Source of the DNA: Bacteroidales bacterium
Lineage (GTDB): Bacteria > Bacteroidota > Bacteroidia > Bacteroidales > UBA7960
Direction: 5' to 3'
DNA length: 18,227 nt
NCBI GenBank assembly: GCA_003451785.1
Contig: DMJL01000072.1
Span: 1-18,227, forward strand
Shown here: positions 1-7,205 of the stretch, in pieces
How the letters are laid out: each line of letters starts with the position of its first letter
Position numbering within the stretch: position 1 is the stretch's first letter
The notes under the pieces: model-generated
The model's input: only the letters and a program-made list of their open reading frames with translations
Databases searched by the model: none
Told to the model about the DNA's origin: nothing
Position numbers and translations under genes: made by a program

Positions 1-260
1 ACAAAATTTTCTTGAGGCACATGGCAATCGGAGCAGGTTGCATTGTTGCTATGCGAACCCTTTGCCCACGATGCATAGTAGGGGTACATTACATGGCAGT
101 TGGTACAGGTTTCAGGGCGATCCGAAAGATAGGAAGTTGCTTCTGAGATATGAGCAACCAGAATCAGCATACCCACCACTATCCCCGATAGAACAAGCAC
201 GGTTCTACGCCATGGTTCAGGTGGAACAAAAAATGAAAAAAAATTGCTTATTTTATTCAT
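1..260 (-). CDS. nrfH: Cytochrome c nitrite reductase small subunit NrfH, N-terminal part (cut by window edge)
   Basis: NrfH is a membrane-anchored tetraheme quinol dehydrogenase of the NapC/NirT/NrfH family. It passes electrons from menaquinol to the periplasmic NrfA subunit, which reduces nitrite to ammonium. Reading the minus strand from ATG at 260-258 gives 86 codons before the edge. They show a short N-terminus (MNKISNFFSFFVPPEPW), one hydrophobic segment at about residues 20-38, and two CXXCH heme sites: CTNCH at 52-56, followed by Met58 as in NrfH heme 1, and CSDCH at 76-80. The stretch from SYLSDRPETC to SDCHVP matches the family closely. Two more heme sites would lie off the edge, and nrfA would be expected next. 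The start has no Shine-Dalgarno, as is usual in Bacteroidota. Other NapC/NirT cytochromes are the main alternative; I favour NrfH because the SDxPxxCxNCHxM pattern fits it. Confidence 0.87.
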   Translation of the reverse strand, partial: MNKISNFFSFFVPPEPWRRTVLVLSGIVVGMLILVAHISEATSYLSDRPETCTNCHVMYPYYASWAKGSHSNNATCSDCHVPQENF

Positions 261-316
261 ATTTTATAAGTATTATGATTTAGTTATACCCCAAAGCAAT
301 CAAAATTGTGAGCTTC

Positions 317-324
317 CAAATATA
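317..324 (-). promoter_or_regulatory. Candidate Bacteroidota -7 element for nrfH
   Basis: Read on the minus strand this is TATATTTG, an exact match to TAnnTTTG. It lies about 57 bases upstream of the nrfH ATG. The -33 position holds TTA (345-343, spacer 18) rather than TTG, so the match is partial. Confidence 0.35.
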
Positions 325-462
325 AACTTATTTATAATACATTAACATTTTTTCAAAAAAAAATTTATTAATTGCCAAAATCCCTGAATCCTCCGATTTT
401 ACGGTTTGGATGCACGGTGATAAATATATTTCATTGTGTTTTTTGGTTTGTTAATTAATGAA

Positions 463-479
463 AAGTCATTATATGACTT
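463..479. promoter_or_regulatory. Operator-like palindrome AAGTCAT-TAT-ATGACTT
   Basis: Two perfect 7-bp arms are separated by 3 bases. The size and symmetry fit a binding site for a dimeric regulator in the divergent nrfH/KamA-like control region. It does not match the FNR (TTGAT-N4-ATCAA) consensus. No regulator gene is in the window, so its role is unknown. Confidence 0.35.
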
Positions 480-703
480 ATAAAATTGCATTTACCTTAT
501 TGCGTTTTAGACAAAAAGTAAGGAGTTTTGACCAATCATTGAAACTTAAGCATGTTTTTGTGGAACTATAGGATAATTTAGTTTATCAATATGGGTTCAT
601 GGTAAATTTCACCAGCCGAAACTAAATTGAATTTGCGGCACCTACATTACCATTCGAAATAAATCTTATTTAATGTCAATGATATTTCAAACGCAATTGG
701 CAC

Positions 704-738
704 AAGGATTAATGAATTTTATCCGCAAATTAATCCTT
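704..738. repeat. Inverted repeat with 10-bp perfect arms upstream of the KamA-like gene
   Basis: AAGGATTAAT (704-713) and ATTAATCCTT (729-738) are perfect complements around a 15-base spacer. It lies about 135 bases upstream of the KamA-like start and could be an operator or a leader hairpin. Confidence 0.5.
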
Positions 739-757
739 AACCAAAGTTCTTTTGGTT
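739..757. repeat. Second hairpin abutting the first (AACCAAA / TTTGGTT)
   Basis: Seven-bp perfect arms at 739-745 and 751-757 with a 5-base loop begin at the base after the preceding inverted repeat. The two together would form tandem hairpins if transcribed. No U-tract follows, so a simple terminator is unlikely. Confidence 0.4.
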
Positions 758-871
758 CGACAAATCGTTGTACTTTAGCAGCCATTATTGCTATTTATTG
801 TTTGCTCAAAGTGATGGATAAATCAGCTATACCCCGAAAAATATCAACTTTATATAAATCTATTATTTATT

Positions 872-2449
872 ATGAAAACAGTGGAGAATACTTTCATCCC
901 ATTCACCAAATCGGAAGTCGAAGAAATCATGCACAGGTTTCATTACACAGATGAAACCAAGGCTGTAATTTTAGAGAATAATCTTTTGCCCGAAGGGTTG
1001 CTCACGCGGTTGCATCATGCTTATCCCCAATATTCAGGATTTAGGGAATATGCTGAATTCTTGTTTAACGACAAAAAACAATACTCTGGAATAAAAGGAT
1101 TTAGAGAGATTCTGGGAATATTGAAGCAAAATGGTATTGAGATTGGCGACATACAAGAGCGTGAACTGTTTATTAATGTTTACCGATTTATGGCAACCAA
1201 GCATGTGTTGAATACCATCAACTGGTCGGATTATGAAAACGATTCCGTTTTTCAATTGGTGTTTCCACAACCGGGTATGATGCGAGCCGATGTTACAAGT
1301 GCTTACCTGAATGCAAGCACCGAAGAAGAAAAAGAGCGCATAGTGCAGGATTACATAAAGGAAACCAACCCTCACGATGGCAAGCAACAATTGAACAAAC
1401 CAACTTTTGTAAACGAAGATGGTGAGATAGAGGTTGTAGAAGGAAGCCAGCACAAGTACCCACAGGTGAAACTTGTTTTCGACGAGCAGACACAATACTG
1501 TTTTGCATTTTGCAACTACTGCTTCAGGCATGCTCAGGTGCGGGGCGATGACGATATGTTTCTTCAAAAGGAAGTAAGCCAAGTGCATGAATATTTGAAG
1601 TTGCACAAGGAAGTTACCGATGTGTTGATTACAGGTGGCGATGCCGGATATTTGAAACCCGAACGGTTCGAAGCCTATATCACACCCATAATTGAAGACC
1701 CAGAATTAAATCATATAAAAAACATACGGCTGGGAACCAGGGTGCTAACATTTCATCCAGAATTGGTACTCACGCCTGCATATAGCGGCATGTTGAAGCT
1801 ATTCAAAAAGTTGTACGACAATGGTATTCAACCTGTTTTCATGTCGCATTTCTCCACACCACGAGAGTTGCTCAACCCCAGTACCGTTGCCGCCATTCGT
1901 TTGCTAAAAGCACACGGTGCTTCGGTGAGAAGCCAAAGCCCTATTATGAATCACATAAGCATGTTTCTTGGCAACGACGGGGAAGTAGATGTTGACCGCT
2001 CCGCACAAAATTGGATAGATTTGGGCAATTTGCTTTCTATGTTAGGCGTAGGCTTCCATTCCATGTATATTCCTCGCCCCACAGGCGAACACCACTATTT
2101 TACCCAGCCTTTGGCAAAGATTGAAGAAGTTTTTTATAAAATTTATCGGGAGTTGCCATCCATAAGCCGCCCATCAAGATACATTACCATGACTTCGTCG
2201 GCAGGAAAGATTTCTCTCATTGGAACATTGGAACTTGATGGTGAAAAACTTTTCGCTTTGAAGTTCAACGAAGGTCGCAATATGGAATGGATGGACAGGG
2301 TGTATCTCGCCCATTTCGACGAAAAACAAAATACCATTTCCAACTTGAAGCCTTATAAAGCCGACAAGCATTTCTATGAAGATGAGTTGGCCGAAATTGA
2401 GCAAAAATTGCATGATTCGATTCAGATAGGTCGAAAACAGAAAGACTAA
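872..2449 (+). CDS. KamA-family radical-SAM protein (putative amino-acid 2,3-aminomutase, substrate unknown)
   Basis: KamA-family enzymes use a [4Fe-4S] cluster, S-adenosylmethionine and PLP to move an amino group from the alpha to the beta carbon. The 525-residue product has the radical-SAM triad CX3CX2C at Cys210/214/217, with Arg219 at the position of the KamA carboxylate-binding arginine. GGDAGYL at 255-261 stands where KamA has GGDPL. SSAGK ends at Lys446 and aligns by eye with the PLP lysine of PGGGGK. About 200 residues precede the cluster, longer than the roughly 125 of clostridial KamA. The two Asp residues that bind the lysine side chain in KamA appear replaced (Arg402 sits near one), so true lysine 2,3-aminomutase activity is doubtful. 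The CoA-transferase gene follows after 14 bases, implying an operon. Family assignment is firm; the reaction is inferred. Confidence 0.8.
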   Translation: MKTVENTFIPFTKSEVEEIMHRFHYTDETKAVILENNLLPEGLLTRLHHAYPQYSGFREYAEFLFNDKKQYSGIKGFREILGILKQNGIEIGDIQERELFINVYRFMATKHVLNTINWSDYENDSVFQLVFPQPGMMRADVTSAYLNASTEEEKERIVQDYIKETNPHDGKQQLNKPTFVNEDGEIEVVEGSQHKYPQVKLVFDEQTQYCFAFCNYCFRHAQVRGDDDMFLQKEVSQVHEYLKLHKEVTDVLITGGDAGYLKPERFEAYITPIIEDPELNHIKNIRLGTRVLTFHPELVLTPAYSGMLKLFKKLYDNGIQPVFMSHFSTPRELLNPSTVAAIRLLKAHGASVRSQSPIMNHISMFLGNDGEVDVDRSAQNWIDLGNLLSMLGVGFHSMYIPRPTGEHHYFTQPLAKIEEVFYKIYRELPSISRPSRYITMTSSAGKISLIGTLELDGEKLFALKFNEGRNMEWMDRVYLAHFDEKQNTISNLKPYKADKHFYEDELAEIEQKLHDSIQIGRKQKD

Positions 2450-2463
2450 AAATCTGAAAGGCC

Positions 2464-3177
2464 ATGATTGACAAAATAGTAGGCTCTGCCAAGGATGCCG
2501 TTTCCGATATTTTTGATGGTGCAGTGGTTATGATAAGCGGTTTTGGAGAGGCAGGCAGCCCAATTGAACTTATTCACGCCCTTATTGACCATGGTGCCCG
2601 CAATCTCACCATAGTGAGCAACAATACAGGAAGTGGTCATGTGGGATTGGCTGCATTGATTGCCAATAGGCAAGTGCGAAAAATGATTTGCTCCTTTCCC
2701 CGAACTGCAAACTCTAAAGTGTTTCCTGAGCTTTATACAAAGGGCGAGATTGAGTTGGAATTGGTGCCACAAGGCACTTTGGCCGAACGCATAAGGGCGG
2801 GCGGCTCAGGAATACCCGCATTCTACACTCCCGCTTCGGTAAACACCCCTTTGGGATTAAACAAGGAAGTTCGTGTATTTGGAGAAAGGTCGTATGTGCT
2901 CGAACACGCTTTAACAGCTGATTTCAGCTTGGTGAAATGCAGAGCGGCCGACCGATACGGCAACTTGGTGTACAACAAAACCGCAAGAAACTTTGGGCCC
3001 ATTATGTGTATGGGTGCCCGTACTACCATTGTGCAGGCTTCAGAAATACTGCCATTAGGCGGAATAGATCCTGAGATTGTCATTACCCCAGGCATATTTG
3101 TAAAACGCGTTGTGCATATTCCCAATCCGGTCCATGAGTCGGTTTTAGTGGCTGAGAATAGGAGGTACCCATGGTAA
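2464..3177 (+). CDS. 3-oxoacid (3-oxoadipate-type) CoA-transferase, subunit A
   Basis: This is the alpha subunit of a family I CoA-transferase, which moves CoA from a donor such as succinyl-CoA to a 3-oxo acid. The 237-residue length is normal. The CoA-binding-type glycine motif SGFGEAGSP lies at 25-33. The middle carries VRKMICSFPR, ELVPQGTLAERIRAGG and KTARNFGPIM, which resemble PcaI of the 3-oxoadipate pathway more than acetoacetate-type ScoA (ScoA has an ASYVGEN-like stretch where this has CSFPR). It starts at ATG 2464 after a weak GAAAGG at 2456-2461. It overlaps the subunit B gene by 7 bases, so the two are probably translationally coupled. No aromatic-degradation genes are nearby, so the context is the KamA-like enzyme rather than catechol catabolism. 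The exact substrate is inferred. Confidence 0.88.
   Translation: MIDKIVGSAKDAVSDIFDGAVVMISGFGEAGSPIELIHALIDHGARNLTIVSNNTGSGHVGLAALIANRQVRKMICSFPRTANSKVFPELYTKGEIELELVPQGTLAERIRAGGSGIPAFYTPASVNTPLGLNKEVRVFGERSYVLEHALTADFSLVKCRAADRYGNLVYNKTARNFGPIMCMGARTTIVQASEILPLGGIDPEIVITPGIFVKRVVHIPNPVHESVLVAENRRYPW
3159..3166 (+). promoter_or_regulatory. Strong Shine-Dalgarno for subunit B inside the end of subunit A
   Basis: TAGGAGGT ends 4 bases before ATG 3171. This supports that start over ATG 3183, which would be about 16 bases away. Good Shine-Dalgarno sites are uncommon in Bacteroidota. This one is also coding sequence for the last residues of subunit A (NRRYPW). Confidence 0.6.
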
Positions 3178-3833
3178 AGGATATGAAAATCGGATGGGAA
3201 ATGAGTGAAGTAGCCCTTCAAGTAGCTTTGGATATTCCCAATGGATCGTATGTGAATTTGGGGATTGGGATACCGGAATTGGTAGCCGACTATGTACCCC
3301 AAGGGCGAGAAGTTATTTACCATACAGAGAATGGGCTTTTGGGGATGGGCCCCGTGCCATCAGCAGATGCAGGCGACCCTGAATTAATCAATGCCGGCAA
3401 AAAATGTATTACTGCATTGCCTGGTGCATGCTTTTTTCATCATGCCGACAGCTTTTCTATGATTAGAGGCGGGCATATTGACTATTGTGTATTGGGTGCA
3501 TTGCAAGTTTCGGCTGATGGCGACTTAGCCAACTGGTCAACAGGCGAGCCCAATGCCATACCTGCTGTAGGGGGAGCAATGGATTTGGTGGCAGGAGCGA
3601 AAAACATAGTTGTAATTAGCCAACATTCCACCAAAAACGGTGAGCCAAAGATTGTAGAAACTTGCACATATCCCTTAACCGGCAAAAAGGTAGTAAACCG
3701 AATTTATACCAATTTGGCGGTGATAGATGTTAAAGACAACAGGTTGTGGGTCAGTAAGTTGGCTCCGGGAGTGTCATTCGAGTATCTTCAAGCCAATACC
3801 GGAGCAATATTGCAAATGGAATCGGATTGCTAA
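3171..3833 (+). CDS. 3-oxoacid (3-oxoadipate-type) CoA-transferase, subunit B
   Basis: This is the catalytic beta subunit of the CoA-transferase. ENGLLGMG places the catalytic glutamate, which forms the glutamyl-CoA thioester, at Glu53. GIGIP at 31-35, HHADSFSMIRGGH, and GDLANW followed by IPAVGGAMDL are conserved; the HHADSFSM and GDLANWxTG forms are those of PcaJ rather than ScoB. At 220 residues it is full length. The start at 3171 overlaps subunit A by 7 bases and is backed by the AGGAGG site. Together with subunit A it would make an A2B2-type enzyme in the cytoplasm. A bifunctional or acetoacetate-type role cannot be excluded from sequence alone. Confidence 0.88.
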   Translation: MVKDMKIGWEMSEVALQVALDIPNGSYVNLGIGIPELVADYVPQGREVIYHTENGLLGMGPVPSADAGDPELINAGKKCITALPGACFFHHADSFSMIRGGHIDYCVLGALQVSADGDLANWSTGEPNAIPAVGGAMDLVAGAKNIVVISQHSTKNGEPKIVETCTYPLTGKKVVNRIYTNLAVIDVKDNRLWVSKLAPGVSFEYLQANTGAILQMESDC

Positions 3834-3912
3834 TAAGCACCCGATGGACCTTTAATGCCAAAATGGTTTGATTTATTATTATAATTAGTTTGCCATTAGC
3901 CGCTTTCGCGGA

Positions 3913-5304
3913 ATGAATCTTACTTCCATTAGTGATTTATATTGTAAATTTATGAATAGTTGCATGAGTCAAAAGATTGAACCAAATCAGAACGCAGATA
4001 CATTATTCCAAATGGCTTGCGAAGTAATTCCCGGTGGGGTGAGCAGGCACACAGTTTTCAATAAGCCGCATCCATACTATGCATCCAAGGCCAAAGGTTG
4101 CTTCGTAACAGATATTGATGGGATAGAAAGGCTCGATTTTGCCAACAATATGGCATCGTTGATACATGGACATGCACATCCTGCTATTTTGGAAGCAGTG
4201 ATGGAGCAATTGCAAAGAGGAACAGCATACACTATGGCTACTGTTGCCGAGTTGGAGTTTGCCCAACTTCTATGCAACCGCATTCCCAGCGTTGAAAAAG
4301 TGCGATTTATGAATTCGGGTACGGAAGCGGTAATGGCAATGATGAAAGCTGCTAGGGCATTTACCGGACGACCCAAAATAGCCAAATGCGAAGGTGCCTA
4401 CCATGGAACCTACGATTTTGCTGAAGTAAGCCAAACATCCAATCCAGGTAATTGGGGGGATTTGAATAGCCCCAATAGTGTTCCCTTGGTTTTTGGTACG
4501 CCGCAAAGTGTTTTAGATAATATGGTAATTTTCCCATTCAACGATATTGAAAAAACGATTGCTATTCTGGACCGCCATGCCGCCGACCTTGCAGCGGTAA
4601 TGCTAGACCCGGTTCCCCACAGAGTTGGGCTAATTCCGGCAACTAATGAATTCATCTCTGCCATATACCAATGGGCAAGAAAACATGGCGCACTGCTTTT
4701 GTTCGACGAGGTTGTAACGCTAAGAGTTGGTTACGAAGGCGCACAAGAGCATTACGATTCCAAACCAGATATGACTGCAATGGGGAAAATTATCGGTGGA
4801 GGGTTTCCTGTGGGTGCTTTGGGCGGTCGAAGCGATGTGATGAAGGTATTCGACCCAAGAGAAAGCAGATTGCTTTTCCCCCATTCCGGCACTTTCTCTG
4901 CAAATCCCATTACCACCACTGCGGGGCGTGTTGCTATGGAATTGTTTGACCGTAATGCAGTTGAAAATCTCAATGCTTTGACCCAAACTACCATTAGACA
5001 AATAGAAGAGGCCATAAAATTGGCCGCAGTGCCCATCTCTATTACCGGAGCAGGAAGTATGTTCAGAATTCACCTTAGTGCAACTCCCCCGCAAACCTAC
5101 AGACAAGCATTTCAGCCTAAGGAGGTAGTTGGAATTATTGAAAATCTGCTCAACTACATGTATCATAAAGAGAACATTATGATGATAAACACCTTTGCTT
5201 GCATGATGTCAACCGTCATGACGCAAATGGAGGTCGATCGGCTTTCTGAGGGGCTTTACCGTTGCTTTATGCACCACAAAGATGTACTCGAAAAACTTGC
5301 TTAG
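3913..5304 (+). CDS. Class-III PLP aminotransferase, HemL-like / beta-transaminase type
   Basis: The product belongs to fold-type I, class-III PLP enzymes, the group that includes glutamate-1-semialdehyde aminomutase and beta-amino-acid (beta-phenylalanine-type) aminotransferases. Visible features are PGGVSR near residue 39, NSGTEAVM from Asn134, FDEV with the pyridine-binding Asp265, the catalytic lysine Lys292 in MGKIIGGGFPVGALGGR, and HSGTFSANP. The HSGTF and GGFPVGALGGR forms occur in both subgroups. With the upstream aminomutase and CoA-transferase, a beta-amino acid:2-oxoacid transaminase is more likely than heme synthesis; HemL proteins are usually about 430 residues. ATG 3913 gives a longer N-terminus than usual, and ATG 3952 or 3964 are plausible alternative starts. 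The gap to subunit B is 79 bases, so the gene may share the operon or have its own promoter. Confidence 0.78.
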   Translation: MNLTSISDLYCKFMNSCMSQKIEPNQNADTLFQMACEVIPGGVSRHTVFNKPHPYYASKAKGCFVTDIDGIERLDFANNMASLIHGHAHPAILEAVMEQLQRGTAYTMATVAELEFAQLLCNRIPSVEKVRFMNSGTEAVMAMMKAARAFTGRPKIAKCEGAYHGTYDFAEVSQTSNPGNWGDLNSPNSVPLVFGTPQSVLDNMVIFPFNDIEKTIAILDRHAADLAAVMLDPVPHRVGLIPATNEFISAIYQWARKHGALLLFDEVVTLRVGYEGAQEHYDSKPDMTAMGKIIGGGFPVGALGGRSDVMKVFDPRESRLLFPHSGTFSANPITTTAGRVAMELFDRNAVENLNALTQTTIRQIEEAIKLAAVPISITGAGSMFRIHLSATPPQTYRQAFQPKEVVGIIENLLNYMYHKENIMMINTFACMMSTVMTQMEVDRLSEGLYRCFMHHKDVLEKLA

Positions 5305-5761
5305 AAATTGGCTGCTAAATCAGTAATTATGGAAACCCATGCATAAAAGCAAAAAATGCATCGGCGTGGATACCTTAACATTAACCCAACTTGCTACATC
5401 AACCCATTATATGATTGATAATGCGCAGATTGTAGCATTCTATACTTTGCTTTGTGTACTACAGATTTTTGTAATTAGAGTAGGTATAAAAGCGTTTGAA
5501 TTTACTTGGCAAAGTTGGGGACTAATTGCTTCAAAGTCAATACCCATAGTGTACAACAAACCTTTTTCAGAACAATCTACTACTGATTGTGTGCACTTTA
5601 CATATTTCAACCCACCAAAATGCACTTTTAAACAGAAAAAAACTGCTATTTTTTTACTAACTCCTTGGATTTTTTGAAGTCTGCTGCAAGTTGGGTTAAT
5701 CCTCATTGAACAATTCTTGGTTGATTGTTGTCTGTGTTTCAGAAACCGTTGAAATATCTAC
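5305..5761. other. 457-bp intergenic region with a 15-bp inverted-repeat-bounded segment
   Basis: No convincing gene is present. Opposing open frames (plus 5339-5677, minus 5440-5706) overlap each other, resemble no family I know, and lie mostly inside the inverted-repeat segment. No exact TAnnTTTG was found in either orientation, and no terminator is obvious after the aminotransferase. Confidence 0.5.
5380..5700. repeat. 321-bp segment bounded by perfect 15-bp inverted repeats
   Basis: ATTAACCCAACTTGC at 5380-5394 is exactly complementary to GCAAGTTGGGTTAAT at 5686-5700, enclosing 291 bp without a recognised gene. The match stops sharply on both sides. The flanks CCTTA (5373-5377) and CCTCA (5701-5705) are similar but offset and are not a convincing target duplication. 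A non-autonomous transposon (MITE-like) or IS remnant is one reading; an invertible segment upstream of the MATE gene is another. The repeat itself is certain, its function is not. Confidence 0.6.
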
Positions 5762-7114
5762 ATGCGCGATTTAAGTACTGGACCTGTAGGCTGGCAAATT
5801 TTCAAATTTGCCCTTCCTATGCTTGTAGGTAATATTTTTCAGCAGCTGTACAATGTGGTGGATACCATCGTAATAGGTATGTTTATTGGCACCAATGCCC
5901 TTGCTGCTACAGGTGCATCCTTTCCGATTATTTTTGTTCTGGTTAGCTTGGTGATAGGAATTACCACAGGGTCATCCATTCTCATTTCGCATCTTTTTGG
6001 AGCCAAAGATTTGGTAAAAGTGAAGCGGGCTATTGACACCACTTTTATTTTCTTGTTTTTCTCTTCCATAGTTCTCACCATCCTGGGCTTGGTATTTATT
6101 GATTACATCTGGGTTCTAATAGATTTGCCCACCTACTTGGTGGCCGATGCCACTTTGTATTTCAATATTTATGCTGCCGGTCTTATAATGCTTTTTGGGT
6201 ATAATGGCGTCAGTGCTATTTTGAGGGGTTTGGGGGATTCCAAGACCCCATTGTATTTTCTCATTGTGGCGGCAGTGTTGAATATTGTTCTCGATCTGCT
6301 TTTTGTATTGGTATTTGGCTGGGGCATTGCAGGTGTTGCCATTGCTACGGTGGTTGCACAAGGCGTTTCATTTGGGCTAAGTGTTTGGTATCTCAACAAG
6401 TATCATAAACTAATCAGGATTTCTCATAAGGGCATGCTGTTCGACAAAGCCTTGTTTTTGCAAGGTTTGCGAATAGGTATTCCTACCGGAATGCAACATA
6501 CATTTGTGGCGTTGGGTATGATGGCACTATTGCGATTTGTGAATGGTTTTGGCTCGGCAACTATTGCAGCTTATACTATTGCCGGTCGCATAGATTCCCT
6601 TGCTATGATTCCGGCAATGAACTTTAGCATGGCATTATCAACTTTTGTGGGGCAAAATCTTGGTGCTAACAAGCCCGAACGGGTGAAGGAAGGACTTAGG
6701 AAAACTATCCTCATGTCGTCAGTGGTTTCTGTGGTGTTCACTGCGGTTGCATGGATTTTTGGTAAGCAATTGATGGGAATGTTCACTACAGATGCTCAAG
6801 TTATCGCCATAGGTTACAATTATTTGATAATCGTAAGCTCTTTTTATGTGTTTTTTTCGGCCATGTTTGCTACCAATGGTGTGCTTAGGGGGGCTGGAGA
6901 TGCAATGGTACCCATGATAATTACATTAGTTTCGTTGTGGGTACTACGGGTGCCGGCATCCTACTTCTTGTCAGAAAAGATTGGAGTTGTTGGTATTTGG
7001 TGGGGCATTCCCGCAGCTTGGTTTGTAGGTTGGTTACTATCTTATGCCTATTACAAATCGGGCAGATGGAAAACCAACGGATTTTCAGAAAGAATGCAAA
7101 ATGCAGGCAGCTAA
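5762..7114 (+). CDS. MATE-family multidrug/metabolite exporter
   Basis: MATE proteins are 12-helix inner-membrane antiporters that export cationic drugs, metabolites or toxins using Na+ or H+ gradients. The 450-residue product is almost entirely hydrophobic and shows the two-lobed repeat. Lobe one opens with PMLVGNIFQQLYNVVDTIVIG near residues 20-40. Matching features of lobe two include GIPTGMQHTFVALG near 240 and the AAYTIAGRIDSLAMIPAMNFSMA region. LRGLGDSKTP and its counterpart LRGAGDAMVPM are the typical loops of the two halves. The start at ATG 5762 gives the usual short cytoplasmic N-terminus (MRDLSTGPVGW). The substrate cannot be read from the sequence. The inverted-repeat segment lies 61 bases upstream. 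Confidence 0.93.
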   Translation: MRDLSTGPVGWQIFKFALPMLVGNIFQQLYNVVDTIVIGMFIGTNALAATGASFPIIFVLVSLVIGITTGSSILISHLFGAKDLVKVKRAIDTTFIFLFFSSIVLTILGLVFIDYIWVLIDLPTYLVADATLYFNIYAAGLIMLFGYNGVSAILRGLGDSKTPLYFLIVAAVLNIVLDLLFVLVFGWGIAGVAIATVVAQGVSFGLSVWYLNKYHKLIRISHKGMLFDKALFLQGLRIGIPTGMQHTFVALGMMALLRFVNGFGSATIAAYTIAGRIDSLAMIPAMNFSMALSTFVGQNLGANKPERVKEGLRKTILMSSVVSVVFTAVAWIFGKQLMGMFTTDAQVIAIGYNYLIIVSSFYVFFSAMFATNGVLRGAGDAMVPMIITLVSLWVLRVPASYFLSEKIGVVGIWWGIPAAWFVGWLLSYAYYKSGRWKTNGFSERMQNAGS

Positions 7115-7205
7115 TGCAGCCATATTCCTGCTTGAAATTATCCATCAAATTTTTCTGTAAATGCAATTTGCTTTCCATAGTTGCCAAGACCTCATAGCAT
7201 TTTGC

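Larger units (their letters stand above)
261..871. other. 611-bp intergenic region between divergent nrfH and the KamA-like gene
   Basis: I see no convincing gene here. It is AT-rich and serves as the shared upstream region of two divergent genes. It holds the nrfH -7 candidate, a 17-bp palindrome at 463-479, and a pair of inverted repeats at 704-757. No exact TAnnTTTG was found on the plus strand for the KamA-like gene; the nearest match is TACTTTAG at 771-778. The open frame from 673 runs into the KamA-like gene in a different frame and resembles no known family. Confidence 0.6.

Noticed and set aside
38..283. 81-codon plus-strand open frame at the left edge
   Set aside because: It is antisense to the clear NrfH coding sequence with two CXXCH sites and has no family resemblance.
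739..765. GGTTCGA stretch suggestive of a tRNA T-arm
   Set aside because: No matching acceptor, D-arm or anticodon arm could be built around it.
673..954. 93-codon open frame upstream of and overlapping the KamA-like gene
   Set aside because: It overlaps 83 bases of the real gene in another frame, covers strong inverted repeats, and resembles nothing known.
1034..1606. 190-codon minus-strand frame inside the KamA-like gene
   Set aside because: It is a shadow of the conserved gene; the Cys motif and alignable residues are on the plus strand.
3900..3911. CCGC-TTTC-GCGG mini-hairpin just before the aminotransferase start
   Set aside because: Only 4 bp of stem and no T-run; too weak to call a terminator or regulatory element.
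5340..5362. Two ATGCAT hexamers around AAAAGCAAAAA
   Set aside because: ATGCAT is self-complementary and short; two copies 11 bases apart in AT-rich DNA are not significant.
5339..5677. 112-codon plus-strand frame in the 5305-5761 gap
   Set aside because: It overlaps an opposite-strand frame of similar length, has no recognisable domain, and spans the left inverted repeat, so it is more likely chance or a decayed remnant.
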